A stretch of DNA of 64,000 nucleotides from Sutcliffiella horikoshii. Its GTDB lineage: Bacteria; Bacillota; Bacilli; Bacillales; Bacillaceae_I. Shown one piece after another: positions 24,710 to 34,649 of the stretch (position 1 is its first letter; each line of letters starts with the position of its first letter). The stretch spans positions 202,666 to 266,665 of the forward strand of contig KV440964.1 in the NCBI GenBank assembly GCA_001636495.1. Direction: 5' to 3'. Below the pieces are notes generated by a model that did not search any database, was not told the origin of the DNA, and was given only the letters and a program-made list of their open reading frames with translations. Both the position numbers and the translations under genes were made by a program.

Positions 24710-25429
24710 ATGATTTCTTTAAATGGAAAAACTGCAATAGTTACTGGCGCAGGAAGAGGTATTGGCCGTGCTACTGCTATCGCCTTAGCCAAAGAAGGCG
24801 TTCATTTAGGCCTAATCGGCTTAAATATGTCTAATCTAGAAAAGGTAGCTGCTGAACTAGCACAATTTGATGTTAAGGTTTCTGCAGCAACAGCAGATGT
24901 GACCGATCTTGAATCCGTTACCCATGCTGTTGAACATATCAAATCAGACTTAGGCCCAATTGATATCCTTATCAACAATGCTGATGTTGCTAAATTTGGT
25001 GGGTTCCTTGATCTAACACCACAAGAATGGGAAAAAATCATCCAAGTCAATTTAATGGGTGTGTATAATGTAACAAGAGCAGTATTACCAGGAATGATCG
25101 AAAGAAAATCAGGAGATATCATCAATATCTCTTCATCTGCTGGCCAAAAAGGTGCTCCTGTTACAAGTGCCTACAGTGCTTCTAAATTCGCTGTTTTAGG
25201 ACTAACAGAATCACTAATGCTAGAAGTAAGAAAACATAATGTCCGTGTCACTGCTTTAACACCAAGTACGGTCGTTACAGATTTAGCGATTGATACAAAT
25301 CTTGTTAAAGGCAATGAAGAAAACGTGATGCACCCAGAAGACCTTGCAGAATTAGTCGTGGCTAGTTTGAAATTTAATCCTAGAGTATTTATTAAAACAG
25401 CTGGATTATGGTCCACAAATCCATCATAA
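24710..25429 (+). CDS. yoxD: Short-chain dehydrogenase/reductase, YoxD/FabG-like
   Basis: A 239-residue NAD(P)-dependent SDR with cofactor motif [10 protein letters not shown] (residues 12-21), catalytic Ser in NISSSAG and YSASK (about 152-156). Overall it reads like B. subtilis YoxD (3-ketoacyl reductase family), including the ending [12 protein letters not shown]. The usual structural motif NNAG reads NNAD here ([10 protein letters not shown]), an uncommon change in an otherwise normal enzyme. It follows the hxlAB terminator and has its own ribosome binding site (TTTTAGGAGTGATAAA). Substrate unknown. Confidence 0.88.
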   Translation: MISLNGKTAIVTGAGRGIGRATAIALAKEGVHLGLIGLNMSNLEKVAAELAQFDVKVSAATADVTDLESVTHAVEHIKSDLGPIDILINNADVAKFGGFLDLTPQEWEKIIQVNLMGVYNVTRAVLPGMIERKSGDIINISSSAGQKGAPVTSAYSASKFAVLGLTESLMLEVRKHNVRVTALTPSTVVTDLAIDTNLVKGNEENVMHPEDLAELVVASLKFNPRVFIKTAGLWSTNPS

Positions 25430-25433
25430 ATAA

Positions 25434-25458
25434 AAGCAGATCCGGTGGGGTCTGCTTT
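25434..25458 (+). terminator. Terminator of yoxD
   Basis: AAAGCAGA and TCTGCTTT form the stem directly after the stop codon. Confidence 0.75.
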
Positions 25459-25565
25459 GTTAGTTCGTACAAAATACTTTTATATGTATCAGGGTTACAA
25501 GGACAGTGCTTTCTTCAAATTAATCATTAACTGATTAACTTCATTCTGCTCTGAACATAAATAAT

Positions 25566-25601
25566 AGAGGCTCTCCACTTATCAACTAATGGCTAGCCTC
25601 T
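25566..25601. repeat. AGAGGCT...AGCCTCT palindrome
   Basis: Perfect 7-bp outer arms (25566-25572 and 25595-25601) just past the 3' end of the YgjP-like gene. Same family as 22658, 27091 and about 29245. Confidence 0.6.
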
Positions 25602-25606
25602 CCTCC

Positions 25607-26314
25607 CTAAATAGTCATCTTCCAACTTGACTGCGCCAGCCAATTTTCCTGCTCTTTATAATCAGGCGATATTTTGCCTACAAGTCGCCAGAAGGATCGG
25701 TCGTGATTGAGATGAATCATATGGCACATTTCGTGTACTACCACATAATCAATTACTTTCATTGGAGCCATCGCCAACTTCCAATTGAAAGTCAACTGTA
25801 ATTGGGAATCACAGGTTCCCCATGTAGTCTTACTATCAGATATACGGATAGACCGTGGTTTTACTTTAAAGTTACTTTGATAGGATCTTACACTCTTCTC
25901 CACAATAGCTTTGCATTGCTGGTAATAAAATCTCTTTAAAGCCTGTTTTATCCTTCCGTCCTCCACCTGTTTCACATATACATTTACATGTTTCTCATCA
26001 AACACGACATAATCTTGTCCAATAGAAGTATCTTGATAAACCTTTACAGGATAGGAATTTCCTAAATAAAGAACCCGCTCCTCCTGACTGTATTCCTTCT
26101 CCTGCTGCCCAAGCAGTCTGTCCTTCATCTCCTTTGATTTTTCTTGAATCAGTTCCCACCTTTCCTCCAGCAATTGAATCACTTTTTCATCATCTGTACC
26201 TTTAGGAGCCTGGACCTCCACATTCCCATAAACGTCCATACGAATGGCAATAGATTTGCGATTTTTGTATTTTATCTCAAAATGGATGGTTTCTCCTAAA
26301 TATGTATGTATCAT
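25607..26314 (-). CDS. YgjP/DUF45-family zinc metallopeptidase
   Basis: A 235-residue protein of the M48-related YgjP (DUF45) family. It has the zinc motif HEMCHMIHLNHDRSFW with HExxH at residues 194-198 and a further histidine at 204, plus the family block ISDSKTTWGTCDS (158-170). The N-terminal region (SIAIRMDVYGNVEVQAPKGT) is also typical. Such proteins often sit beside restriction or mobile genes, but many are free-standing and their substrate is unknown. It lies at the left end of an accessory, gene-decay region. Confidence 0.9.
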   Translation of the reverse strand: MIHTYLGETIHFEIKYKNRKSIAIRMDVYGNVEVQAPKGTDDEKVIQLLEERWELIQEKSKEMKDRLLGQQEKEYSQEERVLYLGNSYPVKVYQDTSIGQDYVVFDEKHVNVYVKQVEDGRIKQALKRFYYQQCKAIVEKSVRSYQSNFKVKPRSIRISDSKTTWGTCDSQLQLTFNWKLAMAPMKVIDYVVVHEMCHMIHLNHDRSFWRLVGKISPDYKEQENWLAQSSWKMTI

Positions 26315-26392
26315 TTTATCACCTTACTTCAATGTACTTTTCAAAGTAATTATATTTGATTTTGGTTGGAAAAAGTAGCGGGGATTAATTCC

Positions 26393-26676
26393 TTACTCCA
26401 AGTTGAAAATATCAATGATCCCGTCTCCCGTAAAATCCCCCAAAAACAAGCATGGGATCATACCCCATATTTTCCTTCAGAGGAATACTAATCGAGACAC
26501 CTGTTGCTCCATCCCGATCCCCAAGCACCATGTTCTGTATGTTGGAACCCTCTGATTCTTTATAACCTGTCACATACACACTATCTATCAGGGATCAAAT
26601 CACCATTTACATCTCCGGTTGCCGAAGCCACCACACCAGTAATTCTCCTGTATGGATTTTTATAATATCTATTCAT
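26393..26676 (-). pseudogene. Frameshifted VCBS/FG-GAP repeat protein remnant
   Basis: From the ATG at 26676 (after GGGAGGCTAAT) the frame encodes MNRYYKNPYRR, then TGDVNGDLIPD, then stops. Shifting frame continues VYVTGYKESEGSNIQNMVLG and GVSISIPLKENMGYDPML. A second shift gives FLGDFTGDGIIDIFNLE and a TAA at 26393. The DxNxDxxxD-type calcium repeats mark a VCBS/FG-GAP family protein of which about 95 codons remain. At least two frameshifts make it non-functional. Confidence 0.8.
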
Positions 26677-26811
26677 ATTAGCCTCCCGTGCACAATTTGG
26701 TTGTTAAAACTAACCTATGCACGGTGTTGTACACATGTTCAGCCTACAACATTCATACATGCACTTAACGGCTCTATGGTTATACACTAGAGGGAGAGGA
26801 GTGTTTTAGCT

Positions 26812-27030
26812 ATGCCTTGGCAACAGAAAATACCGTACTTAATGAATCAGACTACTGGGGTGTCGTTTATGGATGATATGGATGGGAAAGGGGCTTAGGG
26901 GGTTTTATGTGGGGTTTCTGGTGGGAAGCTTTTGGTTATGGAATACTTGTATCAGGCGCAGTTTGCTTTGAATCAGTATGATGTGTTTACGGTGCAGGAT
27001 ATACATGGGTATCCGGGGTGTCTTGGTTAG
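26812..27030 (+). pseudogene. Small conserved-looking gene broken by an in-frame TAG
   Basis: From the ATG at 26812 (GGGAGAGGAGTG upstream) 28 codons are read (MPWQQKIPYLMNQTTGVSFM ...), then TAG at 26896-26898, then 43 more sense codons in the same frame (GVLCGVSGGKLLVMEYLYQA ... YPGCLG) to a TAG at 27030. The frame is preserved across the stop, so a single nonsense change has cut a 72-codon gene. Function unknown. Confidence 0.75.
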
Positions 27031-27090
27031 GATTTAGGGGTGAGCCGTTTTTTGTAAAGGTAAATAATTCATTTCATTTATAAGCAAGCA

Positions 27091-27132
27091 GAGAGGCTTT
27101 CTACCGTTTTTTTCAAAAGTGGAAAGCCTCTC
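27091..27132. repeat. GAGAGGCTTTC...GAAAGCCTCTC palindrome
   Basis: Perfect 11-bp arms, 27091-27101 and 27122-27132. It lies downstream of both the decayed gene at 26812 and the convergent retron gene. No T run directly follows on either strand. Confidence 0.65.
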
Positions 27133-27197
27133 CTTATAAGTTCATAGGAGCGAAAAGACCGTTGCCCTGCCTTCATGTGTATGTTTCCTTTTAACCC

Positions 27198-28931
27198 TTA
27201 GACTCCTAAAGGTACTTTGTATGCACTACTTTTACTTATATAACCCTCCGAACCCATAGGCTCATTATTGTATGTTTCTATTATATTATCAATGTTATTT
27301 AAAACAGATTTAAATTTTTGAAAATTAATATCGGTATAGTTTTCTAAAATATGTTTAGAAAAAATCTCTTTACCATAGTATCTAGATTGATCATACTTAT
27401 CCTTTTTTGTAAATTCCCTGCCATCGATTTTCTTCGCAAGGGTATTTTTTTCAAATAAGTCTTCTATGTCACATTCGAACTTCCCATCTACTAATGGTAC
27501 GGTTAAGAGATATAAATTATCAATAAGATTAACCATGTATTTATCTTCTAGAATTTCTCTTTTTTTATCATTAAGTTTTGTATGGTTAAGAAAATTACCT
27601 ATAGGTTTATTCTTACCACTCTTAATCTCATTATCGAACATTAGAATTACAGGATTATGAGGTGGTTTTTTTCCTATCTTCTTAAAATAACTTAGGTAAT
27701 TTGGAGTGGATTTATTAGAATCAAAGAAGTCATATATATTATTTAGGGCACTTCCACCATCCTGAAAAATCCCCATAAAAAATGCTAATCTCTTAGTTCT
27801 ATTTAAAAAAGACACTTTTAGCTCGAATGTTCCATCGCTATTTTTAGTAATTAAGTTGGGGTATTCACTATAGAGATTCTTTAATGCTGCTTTTAAATAA
27901 GAAATATCTGTTTTACCCTCAGTAACAATAATGGGTTTAGGATTTGTAAAAAAGTATTTATAAAAAAGGAATTTTTGATACTCTAGTTCCCTTGAACTCA
28001 ATTTTTTAAAATGATGTTTTTCTCCATCTATTTTGTTATTATACCAAGTTAATTGATTAATAAAGGAAAGTCTTCCTTCTAACTGATTAATATTGGAGAT
28101 TTCCCCATTTATCTTGAATTCCCCTTCTTTATAAAGTTGATGAGCCATTGCCCTGGTCTCTTTGTAATAAAATCTATTAACATTTATCTTCTCATTCACT
28201 ACAAGACCAGTTACAACTTGTCTTGAATCCCTTAACTGTAACCTATTCTTTTTTTCATTAATATTAAATCCTGCTCTGGTTAATTCACCAGATAATTTAT
28301 TGTAGAATTCATTTTGTAGATCCATGAACTTTTTGTCATTTGTAGAAAATGTCAAATCATCAGCATAACGAGTGTAATCTAGCTTATATTTCCTTGCAAC
28401 TTTCAATATTCTTTGGTCAAGTATCTCACAAATTAAGTTCGTAATAATTGGAGAAGTTGGTGCGCCTTGTGGCAGTTTTCCTTTATAGCAGGTTAATTGT
28501 GCAATAACTGTAGCTACTTCACAAGGTAATAGAAAATTATTATTCTTAATAAAATACCCTCTGACACGGCCAAAATGAAAACTTTCAAAGAAGTTTTGCA
28601 GATCAATATTCAAGACCAATTTTTTATTTCGATGTATTTTTGCATTTGTAATTATGCTTTTTTCTTTTTCGAATGCATGAGAAAGATGATTTTTTCTTCT
28701 CTTGTTTTTTTTCTGGTGTATATACAAGGCTTCAGCTAATTTTTTTTGGATTTTTTTCAGTTCTGTTATTGGAGCATTTATTTGTCGAACGCCATTACTT
28801 TTCTTATCAATTTCAAATGAAGTATATAAAGTGTTAATATCTTTTTTATACAGTATATAACTAAGCTTTTTTCTGGGAATATTTAAAAAATCAGCAAGTT
28901 CATTTCTTGTTTTTATATCGTGAAATTCCAT
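27198..28931 (-). CDS. Retron reverse transcriptase fused to a TOPRIM domain
   Basis: A 577-residue protein. Residues about 1-310 are a retron reverse transcriptase: NAKIH (96-100, the retron NAxxH motif), LNIDLQNFFESF (108-119), LPQGAPTSP (153-161), catalytic YADD (189-192) and VTG (240-242). Residues about 330-560 form a TOPRIM-like domain with VTEGKTD (336-342) and MFDNE (431-435). This matches the layout and size of the Ec67 retron enzyme, a reverse transcriptase-TOPRIM fusion reported to defend against phage. It would copy the RNA encoded just upstream into branched RNA-DNA. The start follows GGGAGTTTTAAATA. Codon use is much more AT-rich than the flanking core genes, which suggests transfer. 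Confidence 0.93.
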   Translation of the reverse strand: MEFHDIKTRNELADFLNIPRKKLSYILYKKDINTLYTSFEIDKKSNGVRQINAPITELKKIQKKLAEALYIHQKKNKRRKNHLSHAFEKEKSIITNAKIHRNKKLVLNIDLQNFFESFHFGRVRGYFIKNNNFLLPCEVATVIAQLTCYKGKLPQGAPTSPIITNLICEILDQRILKVARKYKLDYTRYADDLTFSTNDKKFMDLQNEFYNKLSGELTRAGFNINEKKNRLQLRDSRQVVTGLVVNEKINVNRFYYKETRAMAHQLYKEGEFKINGEISNINQLEGRLSFINQLTWYNNKIDGEKHHFKKLSSRELEYQKFLFYKYFFTNPKPIIVTEGKTDISYLKAALKNLYSEYPNLITKNSDGTFELKVSFLNRTKRLAFFMGIFQDGGSALNNIYDFFDSNKSTPNYLSYFKKIGKKPPHNPVILMFDNEIKSGKNKPIGNFLNHTKLNDKKREILEDKYMVNLIDNLYLLTVPLVDGKFECDIEDLFEKNTLAKKIDGREFTKKDKYDQSRYYGKEIFSKHILENYTDINFQKFKSVLNNIDNIIETYNNEPMGSEGYISKSSAYKVPLGV

Positions 28932-28955
28932 TATTTAAAACTCCCTCATAGATGA

Positions 28956-29097
28956 ACGTGTGGCTACTCATTAGGCGAACTGCGGCGCGTGAATCGGAAA
29001 CTACCACTTATGATGCATATTAGAATAGGAGAAGCGAATCTTCCCACCATTATTGTCAACACTTGCGAAGCACAAGCGAGAAAATCTAGCCACACGT
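28956..29097 (-). ncRNA. Retron msr-msd RNA
   Basis: Perfect 11-nt inverted repeats bound the region: ACGTGTGGCTA (29097 to 29087) and TAGCCACACGT (28966 to 28956), the a1/a2 pair expected at the ends of retron RNA. The span is about 142 nt, ends 24 nt before the reverse transcriptase ATG, and starts where transcription from the predicted promoter should start. After a1 a stem CTTGTG-CTT-CGCAAG is seen, a likely msr hairpin. I did not resolve the msd stem or the exact branching G, which usually lies just after a1. Confidence 0.85.
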
Positions 29098-29104
29098 CAA
29101 TAAC

Positions 29105-29110
29105 ATTATA
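29105..29110 (-). promoter_or_regulatory. -10 element of the retron
   Basis: TATAAT on the minus strand, 7-8 nt before the a1 repeat, so the RNA would begin at a1. The -35 is weak. Confidence 0.65.
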
Positions 29111-29459
29111 CACTTTATAGAACTAAGTGGATATTGTTATTGACATATGATAATAGGTTAATTTTAATTTTTAAAAAAGTGAAATGAAGTTTAGAATTAC
29201 GAAGGAATCGTCAAAAAATCCAATCAAATTAACAATTTAAAATAAAGAGGCTTTTCTTATATTCACCTTTATAGGTAGCCTCAATTCACTCTTTTCCTCA
29301 TCCAGAAAAAAACACCCTTGAATAGATTTATAGACTAAGGATTCTTTGTTATGTCACAACAGTAAAAAATCCCATAATATGTTATGATATATTTTAATAG
29401 ATCCTAAATTTATACAAATCAAGTAAAATAAAACTGATTAAAATTGAAGGGTGAGGTCA

Positions 29460-30137
29460 ATGCCTAAATCTTTTGTCTTTTTCGAGGTGCAGTTGTTTTC
29501 GCAAAAAACTGAATTTCTAATTCCTATTCAAAAAGAATTACTTGAAAATGAAGGGGAACAAATATCAAGTTTGAAACTGCAAACTAAACAATTCATTAAT
29601 AAGTTCAATAAGTATATTTGCCATCACGATTTAAAAGTTAAGAGATTTGGGAAGGTTTATGGGAAGACATTTAATCATTTTTTCGAGCCCAAGGATTTTA
29701 ATTTATTTTTAAATAAAGAAGATGCCTTATGTGTTATTCAAACAAATATTGATACTGCTACAGATTTTGTGAATCAACTTAATGATAGTAAAGAGTTCAG
29801 TTTAAGCAAAGTAGATATCAATTTTGAAGGAATGTATCCTTTAATAAATGAAGTTGCTGGGGCATGGATTGCAGATTTAAAAAGAACCCACTTAAAAAAA
29901 GCTGGATTCTTTGGTCCAAATGTACATAAAAGTGAAGATTTTAAAGCTGCAGCAGAAGAGGGTAATGTTTCGGCTATTCAAATGAGATATTTAGGTAGTG
30001 ACCATCAAGAACATTACGTAGCTATTTCTAAAAAAGGAGCAATAAGTCTCTATGATCAACTTTCCAGTGTTGAGGAAGAAATTACATTAGCATTAGAAAT
30101 ATATAATACTTTAGTAAAACCTCACATTATTGTTTAA
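29460..30137 (+). CDS. Hypothetical protein, unknown
   Basis: A 225-residue protein of AT-rich composition without signal peptide or membrane segments. It begins MPKSFVFFEVQLFSQKTEFL and ends ALEIYNTLVKPHIIV. No family motif is recognised. I start it at the ATG at 29460, 4-5 nt after GGGTGAGG; the GTG at 29451 lies in that ribosome binding site. It diverges from the retron and overlaps by 4 nt at its 3' end with the convergent next gene. The shared base composition suggests arrival with the retron, but no functional link is shown. Confidence 0.75.
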   Translation: MPKSFVFFEVQLFSQKTEFLIPIQKELLENEGEQISSLKLQTKQFINKFNKYICHHDLKVKRFGKVYGKTFNHFFEPKDFNLFLNKEDALCVIQTNIDTATDFVNQLNDSKEFSLSKVDINFEGMYPLINEVAGAWIADLKRTHLKKAGFFGPNVHKSEDFKAAAEEGNVSAIQMRYLGSDHQEHYVAISKKGAISLYDQLSSVEEEITLALEIYNTLVKPHIIV

Positions 30138-30850
30138 TGTGGGGAAAACTTTAGATATTTTTTTGTAAGAGAGTTTAACGATTGTATTGTTTCAGTGTAG
30201 ATTTCAATATTATATTTAGTAACTGACACTCTATCTTCTTCTATTCTAAACACTACATTAAAATTACTTATTTCTTTTGATTTTAGTCGTTTAATAAATA
30301 ATCCATAGTATGGATTAAACTCTTTAAAGTGAATATTAATACCAAAAGTGCTTTTATCTACATCTTTATTTATACTGGAACCAAACTTTTCTAAATACCT
30401 CCCTATTTCTTCATCTATCATGTTCTTTGCTCTTCTGTAGCTAACTTCTAGGTCATATACAGCCAAGTTTAGCTTTTTACCATTATCTACTATACTCAGT
30501 TCAAATGTTATTGTATCTACTTTTATTAGTTTCCTTGTTGAACTAATATTGTGTACTTTGTATTCACTTTCTCCAATTATTTCCGTGAACTTATTGAATA
30601 CATCTGTATCAAAATCCCCTATATACTCCACAACCATATTCCATTTACAATCGGGATTAGTAAAATAATATTTTATTCTTTTAACTAATATATATGCATT
30701 TTCATTTTTGTTGATTGTAACTTGAAAGGCTAAGAGTAACCAACCTACCAAAGTGGTTCCTGTTTGAAAAAAGCTAGTAGGGTGAAAGAATATATTGATT
30801 ATTAACAAACTCAGAACTGCTATCCAAGATAACCATAACAACATATCCAT
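30134..30850 (-). CDS. Membrane-anchored hypothetical protein
   Basis: A 238-residue protein with two N-terminal membrane segments (about residues 4-22 and 31-47) and a soluble C-terminal domain of mixed alpha/beta character (KIKYYFTNPDCKW ... NFNVVFRIEEDRVSVTKY). No known domain is recognised. GGGGGAATG precedes the start. It is convergent with the unknown gene at 29460, with a 4-nt overlap of the coding ends. The strong AT bias marks it as part of the accessory block. A membrane effector is possible but speculative. Confidence 0.7.
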   Translation of the reverse strand: MDMLLWLSWIAVLSLLIINIFFHPTSFFQTGTTLVGWLLLAFQVTINKNENAYILVKRIKYYFTNPDCKWNMVVEYIGDFDTDVFNKFTEIIGESEYKVHNISSTRKLIKVDTITFELSIVDNGKKLNLAVYDLEVSYRRAKNMIDEEIGRYLEKFGSSINKDVDKSTFGINIHFKEFNPYYGLFIKRLKSKEISNFNVVFRIEEDRVSVTKYNIEIYTETIQSLNSLTKKYLKFSPH

Positions 30851-31517
30851 TCCCCCTTACATAATTTAACTATAGTATAAACTAAATATAAGCTGGACTC
30901 AATAAAAACACAACATAAAAACGAACTAATGTTCTTGGTCTAGAAATATACTTTTAAATTATAACTGGGACGGATTCTTCTACAACCTGTGGATTCCTTA
31001 GGAAAACGGCTCCACATTTGCATCAATAAGCAAAACCTTTCTAACAATCCGCTATAATTGAAATTGGACTACCTCTCTTTACAAGAAGTAGCCCTTTACT
31101 TTTAAACTTTATACTAAAACGGAATTACATCATTCCACCACTAAAGTTAGAGTGTTTAATATCTTTAACCTGGTGTCCGTAGAGTGCGTTATATTAATGG
31201 CTTGATAAATTCTGTCTGTAACATCTTTAACGAGGTGAAATTTCTTTTACTGGATTGCGTTAGCAAATTGTTAGCAATTTGCAAGCCTGGTTAGCAACCA
31301 AGAATTTTCAACTTGCTATTAACAAATTTACTAAATAGAAGAGTTTTTAAATTCCATTTTCTAATGAATAGTATTTCTGTACTGCGACACTAAATTACAT
31401 TCTGTGATATTATTAATAAACAGTTGTTCTTTTTTTCAGGCTCCTCTCCCAGAGTCGGTTCAGGCCGAGGTCCAAAGCGATACCCCAGCGAAAACAGTAG
31501 GAAAGGGAGTGGTAGTT

Positions 31518-31841
31518 ATGAAAGAAATGTTTACGAGTCTTAAAGGCTTACAAGTAGTGCTTCAGGTTATGACTTTAGTTGTAAATATTGCTGTCTTCAG
31601 TAACTCCATCGCTGGGGTGCCTGGAAAAGTGAATAACTTCAAAACATGGCCAATTACACCTTTTTTGCTTAGCATTCTGATTCAAATAAAGCGATCACTA
31701 TTAGTTGATCGCCTAAGATCTTTTTATTTAACTGGGGAATTAAAGCACGCTAAAAATCCTGTTATAACAAATGGTCTTGTTCAACTTACGCCAACCGTTA
31801 CTTATAAGAAGGTAAATTATTTTATATCCCCGACGAATTGA
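31518..31841 (+). CDS. Small uncertain open frame with one membrane segment
   Basis: The ATG at 31518 follows GGGAGTGGTAGTT and gives 107 residues with one hydrophobic stretch (VVLQVMTLVVNIAVFSNSIA). The frame is open further upstream to 31404 but without a ribosome binding site. No similarity is recognised, and it may be non-coding debris within the element. Confidence 0.3.
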   Translation: MKEMFTSLKGLQVVLQVMTLVVNIAVFSNSIAGVPGKVNNFKTWPITPFLLSILIQIKRSLLVDRLRSFYLTGELKHAKNPVITNGLVQLTPTVTYKKVNYFISPTN

Positions 31842-31950
31842 CCAGATGCGAAAATAATCCTACCATCTGCCGTTAGGTTTCTGCAAAAGAACGACTCACA
31901 AATCAAAACTACACTTCTTCCTCTGTGGCCTTGCTCGAATTGTTCCTTCT

Positions 31951-32121
31951 TCACTTATTAGCGTAGTACTTGTTATACACTCTCATTTCACAATCATCGT
32001 TATCAATGCATAACCAAAGTTTTATCTTTTTTTCGTTCCCGTCGCCTTCGTCAGTAGTTACCGTCTTATACTCAATCTTTTCCTCGTTTGTGTTCCCGCA
32101 CTCATAACATTCTCTAGCCAT
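31951..32121 (-). CDS. Small zinc-ribbon-like protein (56 aa)
   Basis: From the ATG at 32121 the frame encodes MARECYECGNTNEEKIEYKT ... LWLCIDNDDCEMRVYNKYYA and a TGA. Two cysteine pairs, CYEC and CIDNDDC, could bind zinc. AGGAGG lies 9 nt upstream of this ATG; another ATG inside that interval is too close. It is the best-supported gene in the groEL-adjacent element. Function unknown. Confidence 0.65.
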   Translation of the reverse strand: MARECYECGNTNEEKIEYKTVTTDEGDGNEKKIKLWLCIDNDDCEMRVYNKYYANK

Positions 32122-32332
32122 TTCATTCATCCTCCTATTCTTGTACTTTGAACTCCGTTAGTTTAAGATCAACATTTCACAAACTCACTAACTTTCATAT
32201 AACAATAATATCAGAAAATTACGAATTGCTGTTATGGTTTTCCATAATGTTATTAGGAAGTATACGTCTACTACGTATTACAAGGATAATTCTTAGGCGT
32301 TTACCTGAGAGAATGTAGTGAACATATAACAC

Positions 32333-32371
32333 AAAAAAGCTTCTCAAAAGTTGTTCCAACTTTTGAGAAGC
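32333..32371 (-). terminator. Terminator of groESL
   Basis: GCTTCTCAAAAGTT and AACTTTTGAGAAGC are perfect 14-bp arms followed on the minus strand by six T. It lies about 80 bp after groEL, inside the att-bounded segment. Confidence 0.9.
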
Positions 32372-32452
32372 CTCTTTTATGTTTTATCTTATGTTAGCAA
32401 CTTATTAGCAAAATCACTTCAATCCCTTATATATCAAGGGTTTGAGCGGTCA

Positions 32453-34099
<1,647 letters not shown>

Positions 34100-34151
34100 T
34101 TAGGAATTTTAATTTTATAAGTAATGCGGCAACACTCTGGCCGCTAGTTGA

Positions 34152-34439
34152 TTATTTGCTTACTACTGCTAGTACGTCTGTTTCTTTTAGGATTAGAAGT
34201 TCTTTTCCTTCGAATTTCACTTCTGTTCCTGCGTATTTGGAGAAGATTACGCTGTCGCCAGCTGCTACTTCAAGTGCTACGCGTTCGCCGCTTTCTAGTA
34301 CGCGACCAGATCCTACTGCTACTACTTTACCTTCTTGAGGTTTTTCTTTCGCAGAGTCCGGTAATACGATACCACTTGCCGTTTTTTCTTCTGATTGAAC
34401 AAGCTCAATTACAATGCGATCGCCTAATGGCTTTAACAT
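34152..34439 (-). CDS. groES: Co-chaperonin GroES
   Basis: A 95-residue heptameric lid protein, [20 protein letters not shown], with the mobile loop [18 protein letters not shown] and the ending DVLAVVSK. The start at 34439 is set by CCAAGGAGG upstream; the longer frame enters the promoter and operator. It is the first gene of the operon, 67 bp before groEL. Confidence 0.98.
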   Translation of the reverse strand: MLKPLGDRIVIELVQSEEKTASGIVLPDSAKEKPQEGKVVAVGSGRVLESGERVALEVAAGDSVIFSKYAGTEVKFEGKELLILKETDVLAVVSK

Positions 34440-34478
34440 GAAAACAACCTCCTTGGTTTCATATGTAATATTTTTTAT

Positions 34479-34505
34479 TAGCACTCTTATCACTTGAGTG
34501 CTAAC
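34479..34505 (-). promoter_or_regulatory. CIRCE operator (HrcA)
   Basis: TTAGCACTC (34479-34487), 9 bp, GAGTGCTAA (34497-34505): a perfect match to the CIRCE consensus. Confidence 0.97.
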
Positions 34506-34515
34506 ACAATTATTA

Positions 34516-34544
34516 TAATAATGAATCTGCTCCTGTTTTGCAAG
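34516..34544 (-). promoter_or_regulatory. Sigma-A promoter of groESL
   Basis: On the minus strand TTGCAA (34544-34539), 17 bp, TATTAT (34521-34516). CIRCE starts 10 bp downstream, at the transcript start. Confidence 0.8.
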
Positions 34545-34649
34545 TATCTTTACCTAAATTTTTTTCGACTTGGAACCCTTTTCATTATCATCATGTGTTG
34601 GGTGGTTTAAACTGTTTTTTATAGAAGTTTTTTGGGGTGGATTTTTGTT

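Noticed and set aside
29460-30850. Toxin-antitoxin pair
   Set aside because: The genes are convergent rather than co-directional, both exceed 220 residues and neither shows a toxin or antitoxin motif.
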